64,000 nt of DNA from an uncultured Lentibacter sp. (GCA_947497495.1 CANMGT010000001.1:868001-932000), one strand, 5' to 3'; shown: positions 1-8,439, numbered from the stretch's first letter. A program made the numbers and translations. Notes: generated from the sequence alone by a model not told the origin.

Positions 1-924
1 GTTGAGGCCGGCGATTTCGCCCATTGTCTCGACTGTGACGGAGGCGTCCGGATGCACCGCGCGCATGGCGGGGAGCAGCACGTCGTTTGTGTAGGCCGTG
101 ACTTCCTCGTGCATGAACGTGTAGTCGCTGTCTTGCACGGGCCGGAACTCCCATTCGACTTCGGCTTTGTCGGCGATCACGTTGTGGGCGATGCCGCCTT
201 CGAGTTTGCCGATATTGAGCGTTGTGTAGGGCGGCACAAAGCGGCTGCCTTCGGGAGCGCGACTGACGAGACTGTGGCGCAACTTCATCAGTTTGGTCAC
301 GTAGCGTACTGCGTATTCGGCGGCGTTGACGCCCAGCTCGGGGCGCGAGGAGTGGCCCGCGAGGCCTGTGAAGCGCGTGGTGTATTCGCAGCAGCCTTTG
401 TGGCCCTCGATGATGCGCATTTCTGTCGGCTCACCGATGATAGCGATGGCGGGGCGGATGCTTTGTTGTTGCAGCGCCTCTATCAGCGCACGAGCGCCGA
501 TGCAGCCTGTCTCTTCGTCGTGGGTAAAGGCGAAGTGCAGCGGACGATTGAGCGTGAGTTTGGCGTAGTCTTCGGCCATGGCGAGGGCGCAGGCGATGAA
601 GCCTTTCATGTCGCAGGTTCCGCGCCCGTAGAGCAGGCCTGCTTCCTCGCGCATTACGAAGGGGTCTGACGACCAGTCCTGGCCCGTGATGGGGACAACG
701 TCGGAGTGGCCGGAGAGCACGATGCCGCCGTCACCCTCGGGGCCGAGTGTAGCGAAGAGGTTGGCCTTGGTGCCTGTCTCGTCGTGAAGTATCTGAACCC
801 GTGCACCGAGGCCTGACAATTGATCGGCGATATAGGTGATGATATTGAGGTTGCTGTCGGTCGAGACGGTTGGAAAGCTGATCAGCTGTTCCAAAATCTC
901 GCGGGTGCGCTCTAGTGTGCTCAT
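1..924 (-). CDS. argE: Acetylornithine deacetylase-like M20 peptidase (3' end beyond window)
   Basis: M20-family amidohydrolase; ArgE removes the acetyl group from N2-acetylornithine in the cytoplasm. The first 308 residues are visible; the family is about 385, so roughly 75 are missing past base 1. Metal and catalytic motifs are present: GHSDVVP (His73, Asp75), GRGTCDMKG (Asp105) and THDEETG (Glu137-Glu138), followed by GEPTEMRIIEGHKG. The start ATG at 924-922 overlaps the stop of the upstream M24 gene by 4 bases (ATGA), so the two are translationally coupled. Next to an ectoine-hydrolase-like gene, the true substrate could be another N-acetylated diamino acid, such as N-acetyl-diaminobutyrate, rather than acetylornithine; the sequence alone does not decide. 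Confidence 0.85.
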   Translation of the reverse strand, partial: MSTLERTREILEQLISFPTVSTDSNLNIITYIADQLSGLGARVQILHDETGTKANLFATLGPEGDGGIVLSGHSDVVPITGQDWSSDPFVMREEAGLLYGRGTCDMKGFIACALAMAEDYAKLTLNRPLHFAFTHDEETGCIGARALIEALQQQSIRPAIAIIGEPTEMRIIEGHKGCCEYTTRFTGLAGHSSRPELGVNAAEYAVRYVTKLMKLRHSLVSRAPEGSRFVPPYTTLNIGKLEGGIAHNVIADKAEVEWEFRPVQDSDYTFMHEEVTAYTNDVLLPAMRAVHPDASVTVETMGEIAGLN

Positions 925-2105
925 GGTTTGACAAACATTTCGCGCGGCAAGTCGCAGAAGCACTCGGGCGCGCCATCGTCGGTTATGCGCAACGGCTCGG
1001 TGATCTCGAGGCCCCAATCGTCCATCCAGAGGCCTGGCATGAAGTGAAATGTCATGCCGGGCTCAAGCACTGTTTCGTCGTCGGCGCGCAGGCTGATGGT
1101 TCGCTCGCCCCAGTCGGGCGGATAGCTGAGGCCGATCGGGTAGCCACAGCGCGCACCGCGTTCGATACCGGCTGCTTCGAGCGGCGCGGCGAGGGCGTTG
1201 GCGATGTCGCAGGCACGGTTGCCGGCGCGGGCTTTTGCGAGGCCCGCCTCCAAGCCTTCGACAAGGGCGTCAGCCGCGCGTTTGAGCATGTCTGTTGGCT
1301 CGCCAAGAAAGATCGTCCGGCTGACAGGCGCGTGGTAACGGCGGTAGCAACCGGAGATTTCAAAGAACGTCGCCTCGCCCTTTTGAAAGGGCCGCCCGTC
1401 CCATGTGAGGTGCGGTGCGGCAGCGTCGGAGCCTGAGGGCAGGAGCGGCACGATGGCGGCATAGTCGCCCCAGTGGCCGTCGGCGCCGCGCAGGGCATCG
1501 CGCTGCACTTCGGCGACGATCTCGTTTTTGGGTACGCCCACTTCAACACGATCGCGCAGCCCGTTGATGATCTTTTCGGAAATCTTGCCAGCGCGGCGCA
1601 TGAACACCAGCTCTTCTTCCGACTTCACAGCGCGCTGCCAGTTGACCAGTGCAGTCGCATCAAGGAACTGGGCTTGCGGCAGTTCTTCCAGCAGGGTCTG
1701 GAAGGCCTTGGCAGAGAAGTAGTAGTTGTCCATCTCGACACCGATGCGCACGTCGGCTTTGCCGAGGGCCTTGAGGCGTTCCGCGAGATCTTGCATCGGG
1801 TGGCGCTCGGTGGATTGCACGAAGTGGTCGAGATATCCAAAGACGTGATCGTCTTCCATCCAGACGGTGCGGACGGCGCCGTTTGCGTCTTGTCGGCGGC
1901 CCCACCAGTAGGGCGCGCCTTCTTGGGTGAGAATGACACCTTGATGCACGTAAAATGACCAGCCGTCATAGCCTGTGAGCCACGCCATGTTTGACGGGTC
2001 TTGAACGTAGAGAACATCAATTCCAGCGGCGTCCATCGCGGCGCGTGTCTTGGAGAGACGGCTGGCATATTCGGCTTCGGAGAACGGCGTGCGGGCAAAG
2101 TTCAT
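921..2105 (-). CDS. doeA: Ectoine hydrolase-like M24 metallopeptidase
   Basis: 394 residues, creatinase/prolidase fold: N-terminal creatinase-type domain (about 1-160, with TGYDGWSFYVHQ) and C-terminal pita-bread domain. It matches the DoeA/EutD subfamily that opens the ectoine ring, with GVEMDNYYFSAKA, VNWQRAVKS and GYPIGLSYPPDWGERT. Residues FFEIS (Glu249) and YHAPVSRT lie where ordinary M24 peptidases carry their metal-binding Asp residues; as I recall, a Glu here (Glu255 in studied DoeA/EutD) forms a covalent intermediate. This argues for ring hydrolysis rather than peptidase action. It is coupled to the downstream deacetylase and divergent from an ABC transporter operon. A hairpin covers its ribosome-binding site. 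It could act on a related cyclic amidine rather than ectoine. Confidence 0.75.
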   Translation of the reverse strand: MNFARTPFSEAEYASRLSKTRAAMDAAGIDVLYVQDPSNMAWLTGYDGWSFYVHQGVILTQEGAPYWWGRRQDANGAVRTVWMEDDHVFGYLDHFVQSTERHPMQDLAERLKALGKADVRIGVEMDNYYFSAKAFQTLLEELPQAQFLDATALVNWQRAVKSEEELVFMRRAGKISEKIINGLRDRVEVGVPKNEIVAEVQRDALRGADGHWGDYAAIVPLLPSGSDAAAPHLTWDGRPFQKGEATFFEISGCYRRYHAPVSRTIFLGEPTDMLKRAADALVEGLEAGLAKARAGNRACDIANALAAPLEAAGIERGARCGYPIGLSYPPDWGERTISLRADDETVLEPGMTFHFMPGLWMDDWGLEITEPLRITDDGAPECFCDLPREMFVKP

Positions 2106-2441
2106 GTGGGGGCCTTTCAGGGGGTATTGGGAAATGTGAAAGCTGAAAGGCAGTGAGCGTCAAGCCGAGAAATGACGAGAAAGGCGAGAAAAGCGTCACT
2201 TTGTGATTCTGTTTTGAAAAAAGAATTGTTTGATGGATTGGCGATAATGGGGCGCATTCCGACGCTAATTATCCGCTTTTAGCCTATTCTAAGGTTGATT
2301 CGCCCGTAACATGGATGAATTCAGTTTATCTGCCTGCTAAAAAGAAAGTAGGCTTAACTGGTTGCAACCCACCTGCATGGTGAGGTTAGATGCGCAAAGA
2401 TAAGTGGCAAAAGCCGCAAGAAGACAAACGGGGAGCCTGAT
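2106..2441. promoter_or_regulatory. Divergent intergenic region between doeA-like and ABC transporter genes
   Basis: 336 bases without a gene. It must hold the promoters of both divergent units. It is AT-richer than its surroundings. Besides the hairpin at 2112-2151 there is a weaker inverted repeat, GCCTGCT (2332-2338) / AGTAGGC (2347-2353), with one G-T pair. No convincing -35/-10 pair was recognised. A GGGAG ribosome-binding site precedes the TTG start at 2442. Confidence 0.5.
2112..2151 (-). promoter_or_regulatory. Leader hairpin that would occlude the doeA-like RBS
   Basis: Two perfect 9-base arms, GCCTTTCAG (2112-2120) and CTGAAAGGC (2143-2151), are separated by 22 bases. In the minus-strand mRNA the 3' arm contains the GAAAGG Shine-Dalgarno that ends 6 bases before the ATG at 2105. 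Pairing would therefore hide the ribosome-binding site. The pairing is seen directly; a regulatory role is inferred. Confidence 0.45.
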
Positions 2442-3542
2442 TTGGCTGACACGAAAAGTGCAGATGCGTTCGTAGAGTTCGAACGTGTCCAGAAAAGCTA
2501 CGACGGCGAAGTGCTTGTCGTAAAAGACCTCAACCTCTCAATTCCCAAGGGCGAGTTTCTGACGATGCTTGGGCCATCGGGGTCTGGCAAGACAACTTGC
2601 CTGATGATGCTGGCAGGTTTTGAAACGGCCACCCATGGCGAGATCAAGATCGACGGTGTGAGCATCAACAACATCCCGCCGCACAAGCGCGGCATTGGTA
2701 TGGTGTTCCAGAACTACGCGCTGTTCCCGCATATGACGATTGCTGAAAACCTGAGCTTCCCTCTGGAAGTGCGCAAGATCGGCAAGTCTGACCGCGAAGC
2801 CAAGGTCAAGCGCGCGCTTGATATGGTTGAGATGGGCGACTTTGGCGGGCGCCGCCCTGCACAGCTTTCGGGCGGCCAGCAACAGCGGATCGCCTTGGCG
2901 CGCGCGCTGGTGTTCGAACCTGAACTGGTGCTGATGGACGAGCCGCTTGGCGCGCTCGACAAGCAGCTTCGGGAGAAGATGCAGTTTGAAATTACCCACC
3001 TCGCGCATGAGCTGGGCATCACCACGGTTTACGTGACACACGACCAGACCGAAGCGCTGACAATGTCAGATCGCGTGGCTGTGTTTGATGACGGTCGCAT
3101 CCAGCAGATTGATCCGCCGGATGTGCTTTATGAAAGCCCGAAGAACGCGTTTGTGGCGCAGTTTATCGGCGAGAACAACACGCTGAGCGGCAAGGTAAAG
3201 TCTATCAAGGGCAACGAATGTGTTGTCGTTCTGGACAGCGGCGAAGAGATCGACGCGATGCCGGTAAACGTGAACGAAGTTGGTCAGCGCACGACGGTGT
3301 CTATCCGCCCCGAGCGTGTTGAATTTGACAAGAGCCGCCTGCACGCTGACGCGCATACACTGAAAGCCGAGGTTCTCGAGTTTATCTACATGGGTGACAT
3401 TTTCCGCACGCGTCTGCGCGTGGCGGGCAACGACGAGTTTATCATCAAGTCTCGCAACGCGCCCGACCAAGTGCGCCTCACGCCGGGCGAGACGATCGAG
3501 ATCGGTTGGCTGGCGGCTGACTGCCGCGCGCTCGACGCATAG
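2442..3542 (+). CDS. potA: Polyamine-type ABC transporter, ATP-binding protein
   Basis: 366 residues; energises import through the two permeases encoded downstream. It has Walker A GPSGSGKT (44-51), Q-loop Gln90, signature LSGGQ (142-146), Walker B VLMDEP (163-168) and switch His200, then a C-terminal TOBE-type region with FIYMGDIFRTRL. Start is TTG at 2442, supported by GGGAG about 8 bases upstream and by the usual N-terminal length. It is first gene of the operon potA-potD-potB-potC-SDR. Spermidine/putrescine is the family default; the neighbouring ectoine-hydrolase-like and deacetylase genes suggest a different amine or compatible solute. Confidence 0.9.
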   Translation: MADTKSADAFVEFERVQKSYDGEVLVVKDLNLSIPKGEFLTMLGPSGSGKTTCLMMLAGFETATHGEIKIDGVSINNIPPHKRGIGMVFQNYALFPHMTIAENLSFPLEVRKIGKSDREAKVKRALDMVEMGDFGGRRPAQLSGGQQQRIALARALVFEPELVLMDEPLGALDKQLREKMQFEITHLAHELGITTVYVTHDQTEALTMSDRVAVFDDGRIQQIDPPDVLYESPKNAFVAQFIGENNTLSGKVKSIKGNECVVVLDSGEEIDAMPVNVNEVGQRTTVSIRPERVEFDKSRLHADAHTLKAEVLEFIYMGDIFRTRLRVAGNDEFIIKSRNAPDQVRLTPGETIEIGWLAADCRALDA

Positions 3543-3650
3543 GAATATCCCGTGACCCGACACTCGGGGCGCGGTGATTGATGCGGAGTTGTGGATTGTC
3601 CGAAGCACATCTCTGCCGTTAACAAAACGGACATTACACGGGAGAATAAA

Positions 3651-4757
3651 ATGAAATTCACCAAGACACTTCTCGCAACAACAGCGCTGACAATGGTTGC
3701 TGGCGTTGCTGGTGCCGACGACCACATGGCGAGCGAAATGACGATCGTCTCATGGGGCGGCGCTTACTCCAAGTCACAGCTTAAGGCTTATCACGAGCCC
3801 TATTCAGCCAAGACTGGCGTAAACATCATCAACGACGACAGCTCGGCTGAAGCCGTGGCAAAGCTGCGCGCGATGAACGAAGCCGGCAACGTCACATGGG
3901 ACGTTGTTGACGTGGTTGCCGCTGACGCGATCCGTCTCTGCGACGAAGGCCTCGCGATGGAAATCGACGCGGACACGCAGCTTGCTGACGCGCCAGACGG
4001 CACGAAAGCCTCAGAAGACTTTGGCGACCTGCTGGTTTCTGACTGCTTCATCCCGCAGATCGTTTACTCAACGACTTTCGGCTACCGTACAGACCTTGTT
4101 GGCGACACAGCCCCAACAGACATCTGCGCCGTGTTTGACACAGACGCCTACCCTGGCAAACGTTCGCTTGAAAAGCGCCCAATCAACAACATGGAATGGG
4201 CGCTGCTCTGTGACGGCGTTGCAAAAGACGAAGTTTACGACGTGCTCGCAACGGAAGAAGGCCAAGACAAAGCGCTGGCCAAGCTCGACACGATCAAAGA
4301 CAGCGTTATCTGGTGGTCAGCCGGTGCCGACACGCCACAGCTTCTGGCTGACGGCGAAGTCATCATGGGCTCAACATACAACGGCCGTCTATTCAGCGTG
4401 ATCGAAGAGCAGAAGCAACCTGTTGCAATGCTCTGGGACGCTCAGGTGTTTGACCTTGACGGTTGGATCATCCCGGCGGGCCTGTCAGACGAGCGTAAAG
4501 CACGTGCACTTGACTACATCATGTTCGCGACAGACACGCAGCGTCTTGCTGACCAGTCTAAGTACATCGCGTACGGCCCTGCACGTCTGTCATCAGCTCC
4601 GCTGGTCGACAAGCACGAAGAGCTCGGCATCGCTATGGCACCACACATGCCAACAGACCCGGAGAACGCCAAGAACACGTTCCTCTACAACTATGAGTTC
4701 TGGGCTGACTACCGCGATGACATCGACGCGAAGTTCCAAGCTTGGCTCGCCAAGTAA
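3651..4757 (+). CDS. potD: Polyamine-type ABC transporter, periplasmic substrate-binding protein
   Basis: 368 residues with a Sec signal peptide ending near residue 22 (AGVAGADD). The mature protein begins with EMTIVSWGGAYSKSQLKAY, typical of PotD/Fbp-like binding proteins (SBP_bac_8 type). The start at ATG 3651 is chosen over longer in-frame options because it gives the signal peptide and follows GGAGAATAAA. Codon use is very uniform (many TCA, ACA, CTT and GAC), consistent with high expression. It lies between the ATPase and permease genes and is followed by a strong hairpin at 4766-4791. The ligand is unknown. Confidence 0.9.
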   Translation: MKFTKTLLATTALTMVAGVAGADDHMASEMTIVSWGGAYSKSQLKAYHEPYSAKTGVNIINDDSSAEAVAKLRAMNEAGNVTWDVVDVVAADAIRLCDEGLAMEIDADTQLADAPDGTKASEDFGDLLVSDCFIPQIVYSTTFGYRTDLVGDTAPTDICAVFDTDAYPGKRSLEKRPINNMEWALLCDGVAKDEVYDVLATEEGQDKALAKLDTIKDSVIWWSAGADTPQLLADGEVIMGSTYNGRLFSVIEEQKQPVAMLWDAQVFDLDGWIIPAGLSDERKARALDYIMFATDTQRLADQSKYIAYGPARLSSAPLVDKHEELGIAMAPHMPTDPENAKNTFLYNYEFWADYRDDIDAKFQAWLAK

Positions 4758-4765
4758 AGCACTTC

Positions 4766-4791
4766 CGGAGAGGCCGTTCGCGGCCTCTCCG
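4766..4791 (+). terminator. Intra-operon hairpin with TTCG tetraloop after potD
   Basis: An 11-base-pair perfect stem (4766-4776 with 4781-4791) closes a TTCG loop, followed by CTCCTTTT. It sits 9 bases after the potD stop and 53 before potB. Such hairpins commonly stabilise or partly terminate the binding-protein message so that it exceeds permease message. Confidence 0.75.
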
Positions 4792-4843
4792 ACCCTCCTT
4801 TTACAGACGACCATAAAAACAACACGACCAAACGGGGACGGAC

Positions 4844-6115
4844 ATGAGCGACACGCTTAACAATGGGCCAGTTTTGGCGGCCGACGGCACGCCACTCAAG
4901 AAAAGCCTCGCCCGATCACTGCGCGTTGAAAAGCTGCGCGCCTTGGCACTAGTCGCTCCGCTCTTGTTGTTCGTGCTATTCTCATTCATCTGGCCCATCG
5001 GCGAGATGCTGTTCCGCTCAGTTGACAACCGCGATGTCGGACAGGTTCTGCCCGAAACGGTTGCCATTCTGAAAGACTGGGACGGCACCAGCGGCGAGTT
5101 GCCAGACGAGGCCGTTTACAAGGCCTTTACCGCTGACATGTTGGTGGCGATTGACGCCAAAGAACACACCAAGCTTGGCACACGCCTCAATTATGAAAAG
5201 ACAGGCATGTCGAGCCTGTTCCGCAAATCTGGCCGCAAGATCAAGAAGCTTGATCTGGAGACAGACGGCCCCTTCAAGGAAACGCTTATCAAGATTGATA
5301 AGAAGTGGGGCGACGTCGAAACCTGGAAGGTGATCCAGACGCATTCTGTGAACTACACCAACGGCTATTATCTCAACGCGATCGACATGCAGCGCACGCC
5401 TGATGGCGTTGCCGTGCAGCCTGAGGACAAGCGCATCATGATGACGTTGTTCAAGCGCACGCTGTGGATGTCGATGATCATCACCGGCATGTGCGTTCTG
5501 CTCGGCTACCCAGTTGCCTGGATCCTGGCGAACCTGCCTGCCCGTTCGGCGAACTTGCTGATGATCCTCGTGTTGCTTCCTTTCTGGACGTCGCTTCTGG
5601 TGCGCACCTCGGCGTGGAAAGTCATGTTGCAACAGCAAGGCGTTATCAACGACGTGCTTGTCTGGCTTGGCATGGTCGCTGACGACAGCCGCCTTGTGAT
5701 TATCAACAACCAGTTCGGCACGGTTACGGCGATGACGCATATCTTGCTGCCGTTCATGATCTTGCCGATGTATTCAGTCATGCAGACGATCCAGCCGACA
5801 TATCTGCGCGCCGCCAAGTCGCTTGGCGCAACCAACTGGACAGCTTTCTGGCGGGTCTATTTCCCGCAGTCTATTCCCGGTATCGGGGCTGGCTCGATCT
5901 TGGTGTTCATCCTGTCGATCGGCTACTATATCACTCCCGAGATCGTTGGGGGCACCAAGGGTGTCTTCATTTCGAACCGGATCGCATACCACATTTCCAG
6001 CTCGCTTAACTGGGGCCTCGCGGCCGCACTTGGCGCGATCTTGCTGGCGGTGGTTCTTGTTCTCTACTGGGCCTACGACAAGATCGTCGGCATTGACAAC
6101 GTGAAGCTAGGGTAA
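4844..6115 (+). CDS. potB: Polyamine-type ABC transporter permease with large periplasmic insertion
   Basis: 423 residues, against about 285 for ordinary PotB. A first membrane segment (about 30-55) is followed by some 145 mostly charged residues (about 56-195) that are probably periplasmic. The usual five-helix permease core then starts at MMTLFKRTLWMSMI. The cytoplasmic EAA loop is seen as YLRAAKSLGATNWTAFWRV. The gene is followed by 5 bases and then the partner permease. The membrane core clearly belongs to the PotB/binding-protein-dependent permease family; the role of the insertion is unknown. Confidence 0.88.
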   Translation: MSDTLNNGPVLAADGTPLKKSLARSLRVEKLRALALVAPLLLFVLFSFIWPIGEMLFRSVDNRDVGQVLPETVAILKDWDGTSGELPDEAVYKAFTADMLVAIDAKEHTKLGTRLNYEKTGMSSLFRKSGRKIKKLDLETDGPFKETLIKIDKKWGDVETWKVIQTHSVNYTNGYYLNAIDMQRTPDGVAVQPEDKRIMMTLFKRTLWMSMIITGMCVLLGYPVAWILANLPARSANLLMILVLLPFWTSLLVRTSAWKVMLQQQGVINDVLVWLGMVADDSRLVIINNQFGTVTAMTHILLPFMILPMYSVMQTIQPTYLRAAKSLGATNWTAFWRVYFPQSIPGIGAGSILVFILSIGYYITPEIVGGTKGVFISNRIAYHISSSLNWGLAAALGAILLAVVLVLYWAYDKIVGIDNVKLG

Positions 6116-6120
6116 AGAAA

Positions 6121-7332
6121 ATGGCAGCACTTACTCCGATTTTCCGCAAACCTTTCTGGCTGGTCGCGCTGGTTGTTGGCCTGTTCGGCGGCTTCATTGG
6201 CTTGTTTGTTGGCACCGCCAACGGCAGCGGGCCTTTGGGCGTTCTCATCGGCGCGGCGCTTCTGATCGTGTTGGCTTGGTTCTACATTTACGTGCTGAAA
6301 GACGAGCGCGCGGGCCGCGGCATCACGTTTGCAGGCCTCGGTATTGCGGGCTTTGCGGCGGCGGGCATGCCCGGCCTTGTGCTTGGTGCGATCTTCGGCG
6401 CGATCGGCGGCTGGATGATTTACTGGATGTATGAAGGCCGCTACCGCGCCTATGTGCCGCCCTATCTGACACCCGGACAAGTGCTCTGGCACTTTGCTTT
6501 CCGCGTTATCTGCGGGGCGATCTTTGTCTTCCTGATCACGCCGATCTTGGTTGTTCTGCCGCTCTCGTTCAACGCGCAAGACTTCTTCACGTTCACGCCC
6601 GAAATGCTGCGGTTTGACCCTGAGGGGTATTCGCTCAAGCATTACCGCGACTTCTTTAGCAACAACGAGTGGCAGCGCAGCTTCAAGAACTCACTGATCA
6701 TCGCGCCCATCGCGACAATTATCTCGGTGTCACTCGGCACGCTTGCGGCCATCGGCCTGAGCCAAAGCCACGTCCCGGGCCGCCGCGCCATCATGGCGAT
6801 CCTGATCTCGCCTATGATCGTACCGCTGATCATCTCGGCAACAGGCATGTTCTTTTTCTACAGCCAGATCGGCAACTGGATGGAAAGCACTCTGGGCCTC
6901 GACAAGAACCTTGTCGGCTACATCAAAGTTGTGCTCGCGCACGCTGTGCTGGGCATTCCGTTCGTCATTATCACCGTGACAGCAACGCTTGTCGGCTTTG
7001 ACCGCTCGCTCACACGCGCCGCGGCGAACATGGGTGCTGACCCGGTGACAACGTTCTTCCGCGTGCAGATGCCGCTCATCTTGCCCGGTGTTATCTCGGG
7101 CGGGTTGTTTGCCTTCATCACCAGTTTCGACGAAGTCGTTGTGGTGTTGTTTGTCGGCTCGGCCAGCCAGAAAACGCTGCCATGGCAGATGTTCACCGGC
7201 TTGCGTGAGCAGATCAGCCCAACAATTCTGGCGGTGGCCACGATCTTGGTCTGCATCTCGATCGCCCTGCTGACGACGCTTGAAATGCTGCGTCGCCGCT
7301 CCGAGCGCCTGCGCGGTATGTCACCAGGCTGA
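6121..7332 (+). CDS. potC: Polyamine-type ABC transporter permease with extra N-terminal helices
   Basis: 403 residues, against about 265 for ordinary PotC. The first 130 or so residues add about three extra hydrophobic segments (GLFGGFIGLFVGTANG, LLIVLAWFYIYVL, GLVLGAIFGAIGGWM). The normal PotC core starts near FRVICGAIFVFLITP. The EAA motif is LTRAAANMGADPVTTFFRV. It pairs with the preceding permease to form the channel. The stop is 4 bases before the start of the SDR gene. Confidence 0.88.
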   Translation: MAALTPIFRKPFWLVALVVGLFGGFIGLFVGTANGSGPLGVLIGAALLIVLAWFYIYVLKDERAGRGITFAGLGIAGFAAAGMPGLVLGAIFGAIGGWMIYWMYEGRYRAYVPPYLTPGQVLWHFAFRVICGAIFVFLITPILVVLPLSFNAQDFFTFTPEMLRFDPEGYSLKHYRDFFSNNEWQRSFKNSLIIAPIATIISVSLGTLAAIGLSQSHVPGRRAIMAILISPMIVPLIISATGMFFFYSQIGNWMESTLGLDKNLVGYIKVVLAHAVLGIPFVIITVTATLVGFDRSLTRAAANMGADPVTTFFRVQMPLILPGVISGGLFAFITSFDEVVVVLFVGSASQKTLPWQMFTGLREQISPTILAVATILVCISIALLTTLEMLRRRSERLRGMSPG

Positions 7333-7336
7333 GCTG

Positions 7337-8110
7337 ATGGAACTCGCTGGCAAGATAGCTGTTGTCACGGGCGCAGCGCGTGGCATTGGCGCAGCACTTG
7401 TTCAAGAGCTCAAAGCAAGGGGCGCGGCCCATGTTGCGGCGACTGACATCTTGCCAAGCGTCCATGAGACAGACGCCGACTCAACGCATATCTGCGATGT
7501 GACAAGCCATGACCAAGTCGAGGCGCTGGTGGCCGAGATCGAAGACAAGTATGGCCCGATCGACTTGTTCTGCTCCAATGCGGGCGTGCTCAACGGGGTT
7601 GACTTGAGCTTTGACAATGCCGGCAGTGCGGATGCTGCTGAGTGGCAACTCGCGTGGGATGTAAACGTCATGGCGCATGTCCATGCCGCCCGCGCGCTTG
7701 TGCCGCGTATGAAGGCACGCGGCGGCGGGTACTTCCTCAACACGGCGTCGGCGGCTGGCCTGCTCACGCTCATCGGCAGTGCGACGTATTCGGCGACAAA
7801 GCACGCGGCGCTGGGCTTTGCCGAGAACCTCGCGATAACGCACCGTGACGACGGTATTCGCGTTTCGGCGCTGTGCCCACAGGCGGTGAACACCGCGATG
7901 ATCGGAGATGACCCGAACAACCCTGCCTCGCTCGACGGAATACTGAGCGCCGAGGATGTAGCAAAAGCCGCGCTTGACGGCGTGGAAGCCGAGCGTTTCC
8001 TTGTGCTGCCGCACCCCAACGTTGACGAATACTTCAAGGCGAAGGCGGCAGACTACAACCGCTGGATTGGCGGCATGGCCAAGCTGCAACGCCAGTTCAA
8101 GGCTGTTTGA
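7337..8110 (+). CDS. Short-chain dehydrogenase/reductase (SDR)
   Basis: 257 residues, classical SDR. Cofactor motif TGAARGIG (11-18), NAG (81-83), catalytic Ser138 and YSATK (Tyr151, Lys155). Asp37 after the second strand (AATDIL) favours NAD(H) over NADP(H). The start at ATG 7337 is 4 bases after the permease stop and gives the normal N-terminus MELAGKIAVVTG. As last gene of the ABC operon it probably oxidises or reduces an intermediate of the imported compound; its substrate cannot be read from the sequence. Confidence 0.88.
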   Translation: MELAGKIAVVTGAARGIGAALVQELKARGAAHVAATDILPSVHETDADSTHICDVTSHDQVEALVAEIEDKYGPIDLFCSNAGVLNGVDLSFDNAGSADAAEWQLAWDVNVMAHVHAARALVPRMKARGGGYFLNTASAAGLLTLIGSATYSATKHAALGFAENLAITHRDDGIRVSALCPQAVNTAMIGDDPNNPASLDGILSAEDVAKAALDGVEAERFLVLPHPNVDEYFKAKAADYNRWIGGMAKLQRQFKAV

Positions 8111-8309
8111 GGCTGGAGACAGTCACCGTTGGCGGCAGATCCATGTTTGTTATGATAACCGTCGGATCAGGCCCGTAAACTTTTAGAGACAGCACAACAA
8201 CGACCAGAAAAAACACAGGCTGCGTCGGGAGTACCGACGGACTGGAAGCGTTTTTGGCATCATATTTGCGGGGCTCTTCCTTCACGGGTGTCTCTTGCTG
8301 CTCGTTCAT
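8097..8309 (-). CDS. Possible small single-span membrane protein
   Basis: A 70-residue open frame beginning MNEQQETPVKEEPRK. It has a charged N-terminus, one hydrophobic stretch (VFFLVVVVLSLKVYG) and a polar tail, so it could be a single-pass protein. Its last 14 bases overlap the 3' end of the SDR gene. No good ribosome-binding site is seen and no family was recognised. It occupies an otherwise empty gap of 329 bases (8111-8439), in which the only other structure is a hairpin at 8407-8436. Confidence 0.35.
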   Translation of the reverse strand: MNEQQETPVKEEPRKYDAKNASSPSVLPTQPVFFLVVVVLSLKVYGPDPTVIITNMDLPPTVTVSSLKQP

Positions 8310-8406
8310 CCAATGACATGAACATGCCATCAAACCCTGACGAAACTGTGCCGCAAGCTGGGAAATATTTTGAAAAATTGAACTAAGGCGCTACGGGGAT
8401 AGTCGG

Positions 8407-8436
8407 CAAAGGGGCGACGCTAAGGCCGCCCCTTTG
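8407..8436 (-). terminator. Hairpin just downstream of ilvE-like gene
   Basis: A perfect 10-base-pair stem (8407-8416 with 8427-8436, arms CAAAGGGGCG / CGCCCCTTTG) with a 10-base loop lies 3 bases after the aminotransferase stop. There is no clear T-run on the minus strand, so it may act as a 3'-end stabiliser or weak terminator. Confidence 0.55.
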
Positions 8437-8439
8437 GTA

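Noticed and set aside
52..669. Plus-strand open frame of 205 codons
   Set aside because: Antisense shadow of the ArgE-like gene; no start signals or family resemblance.
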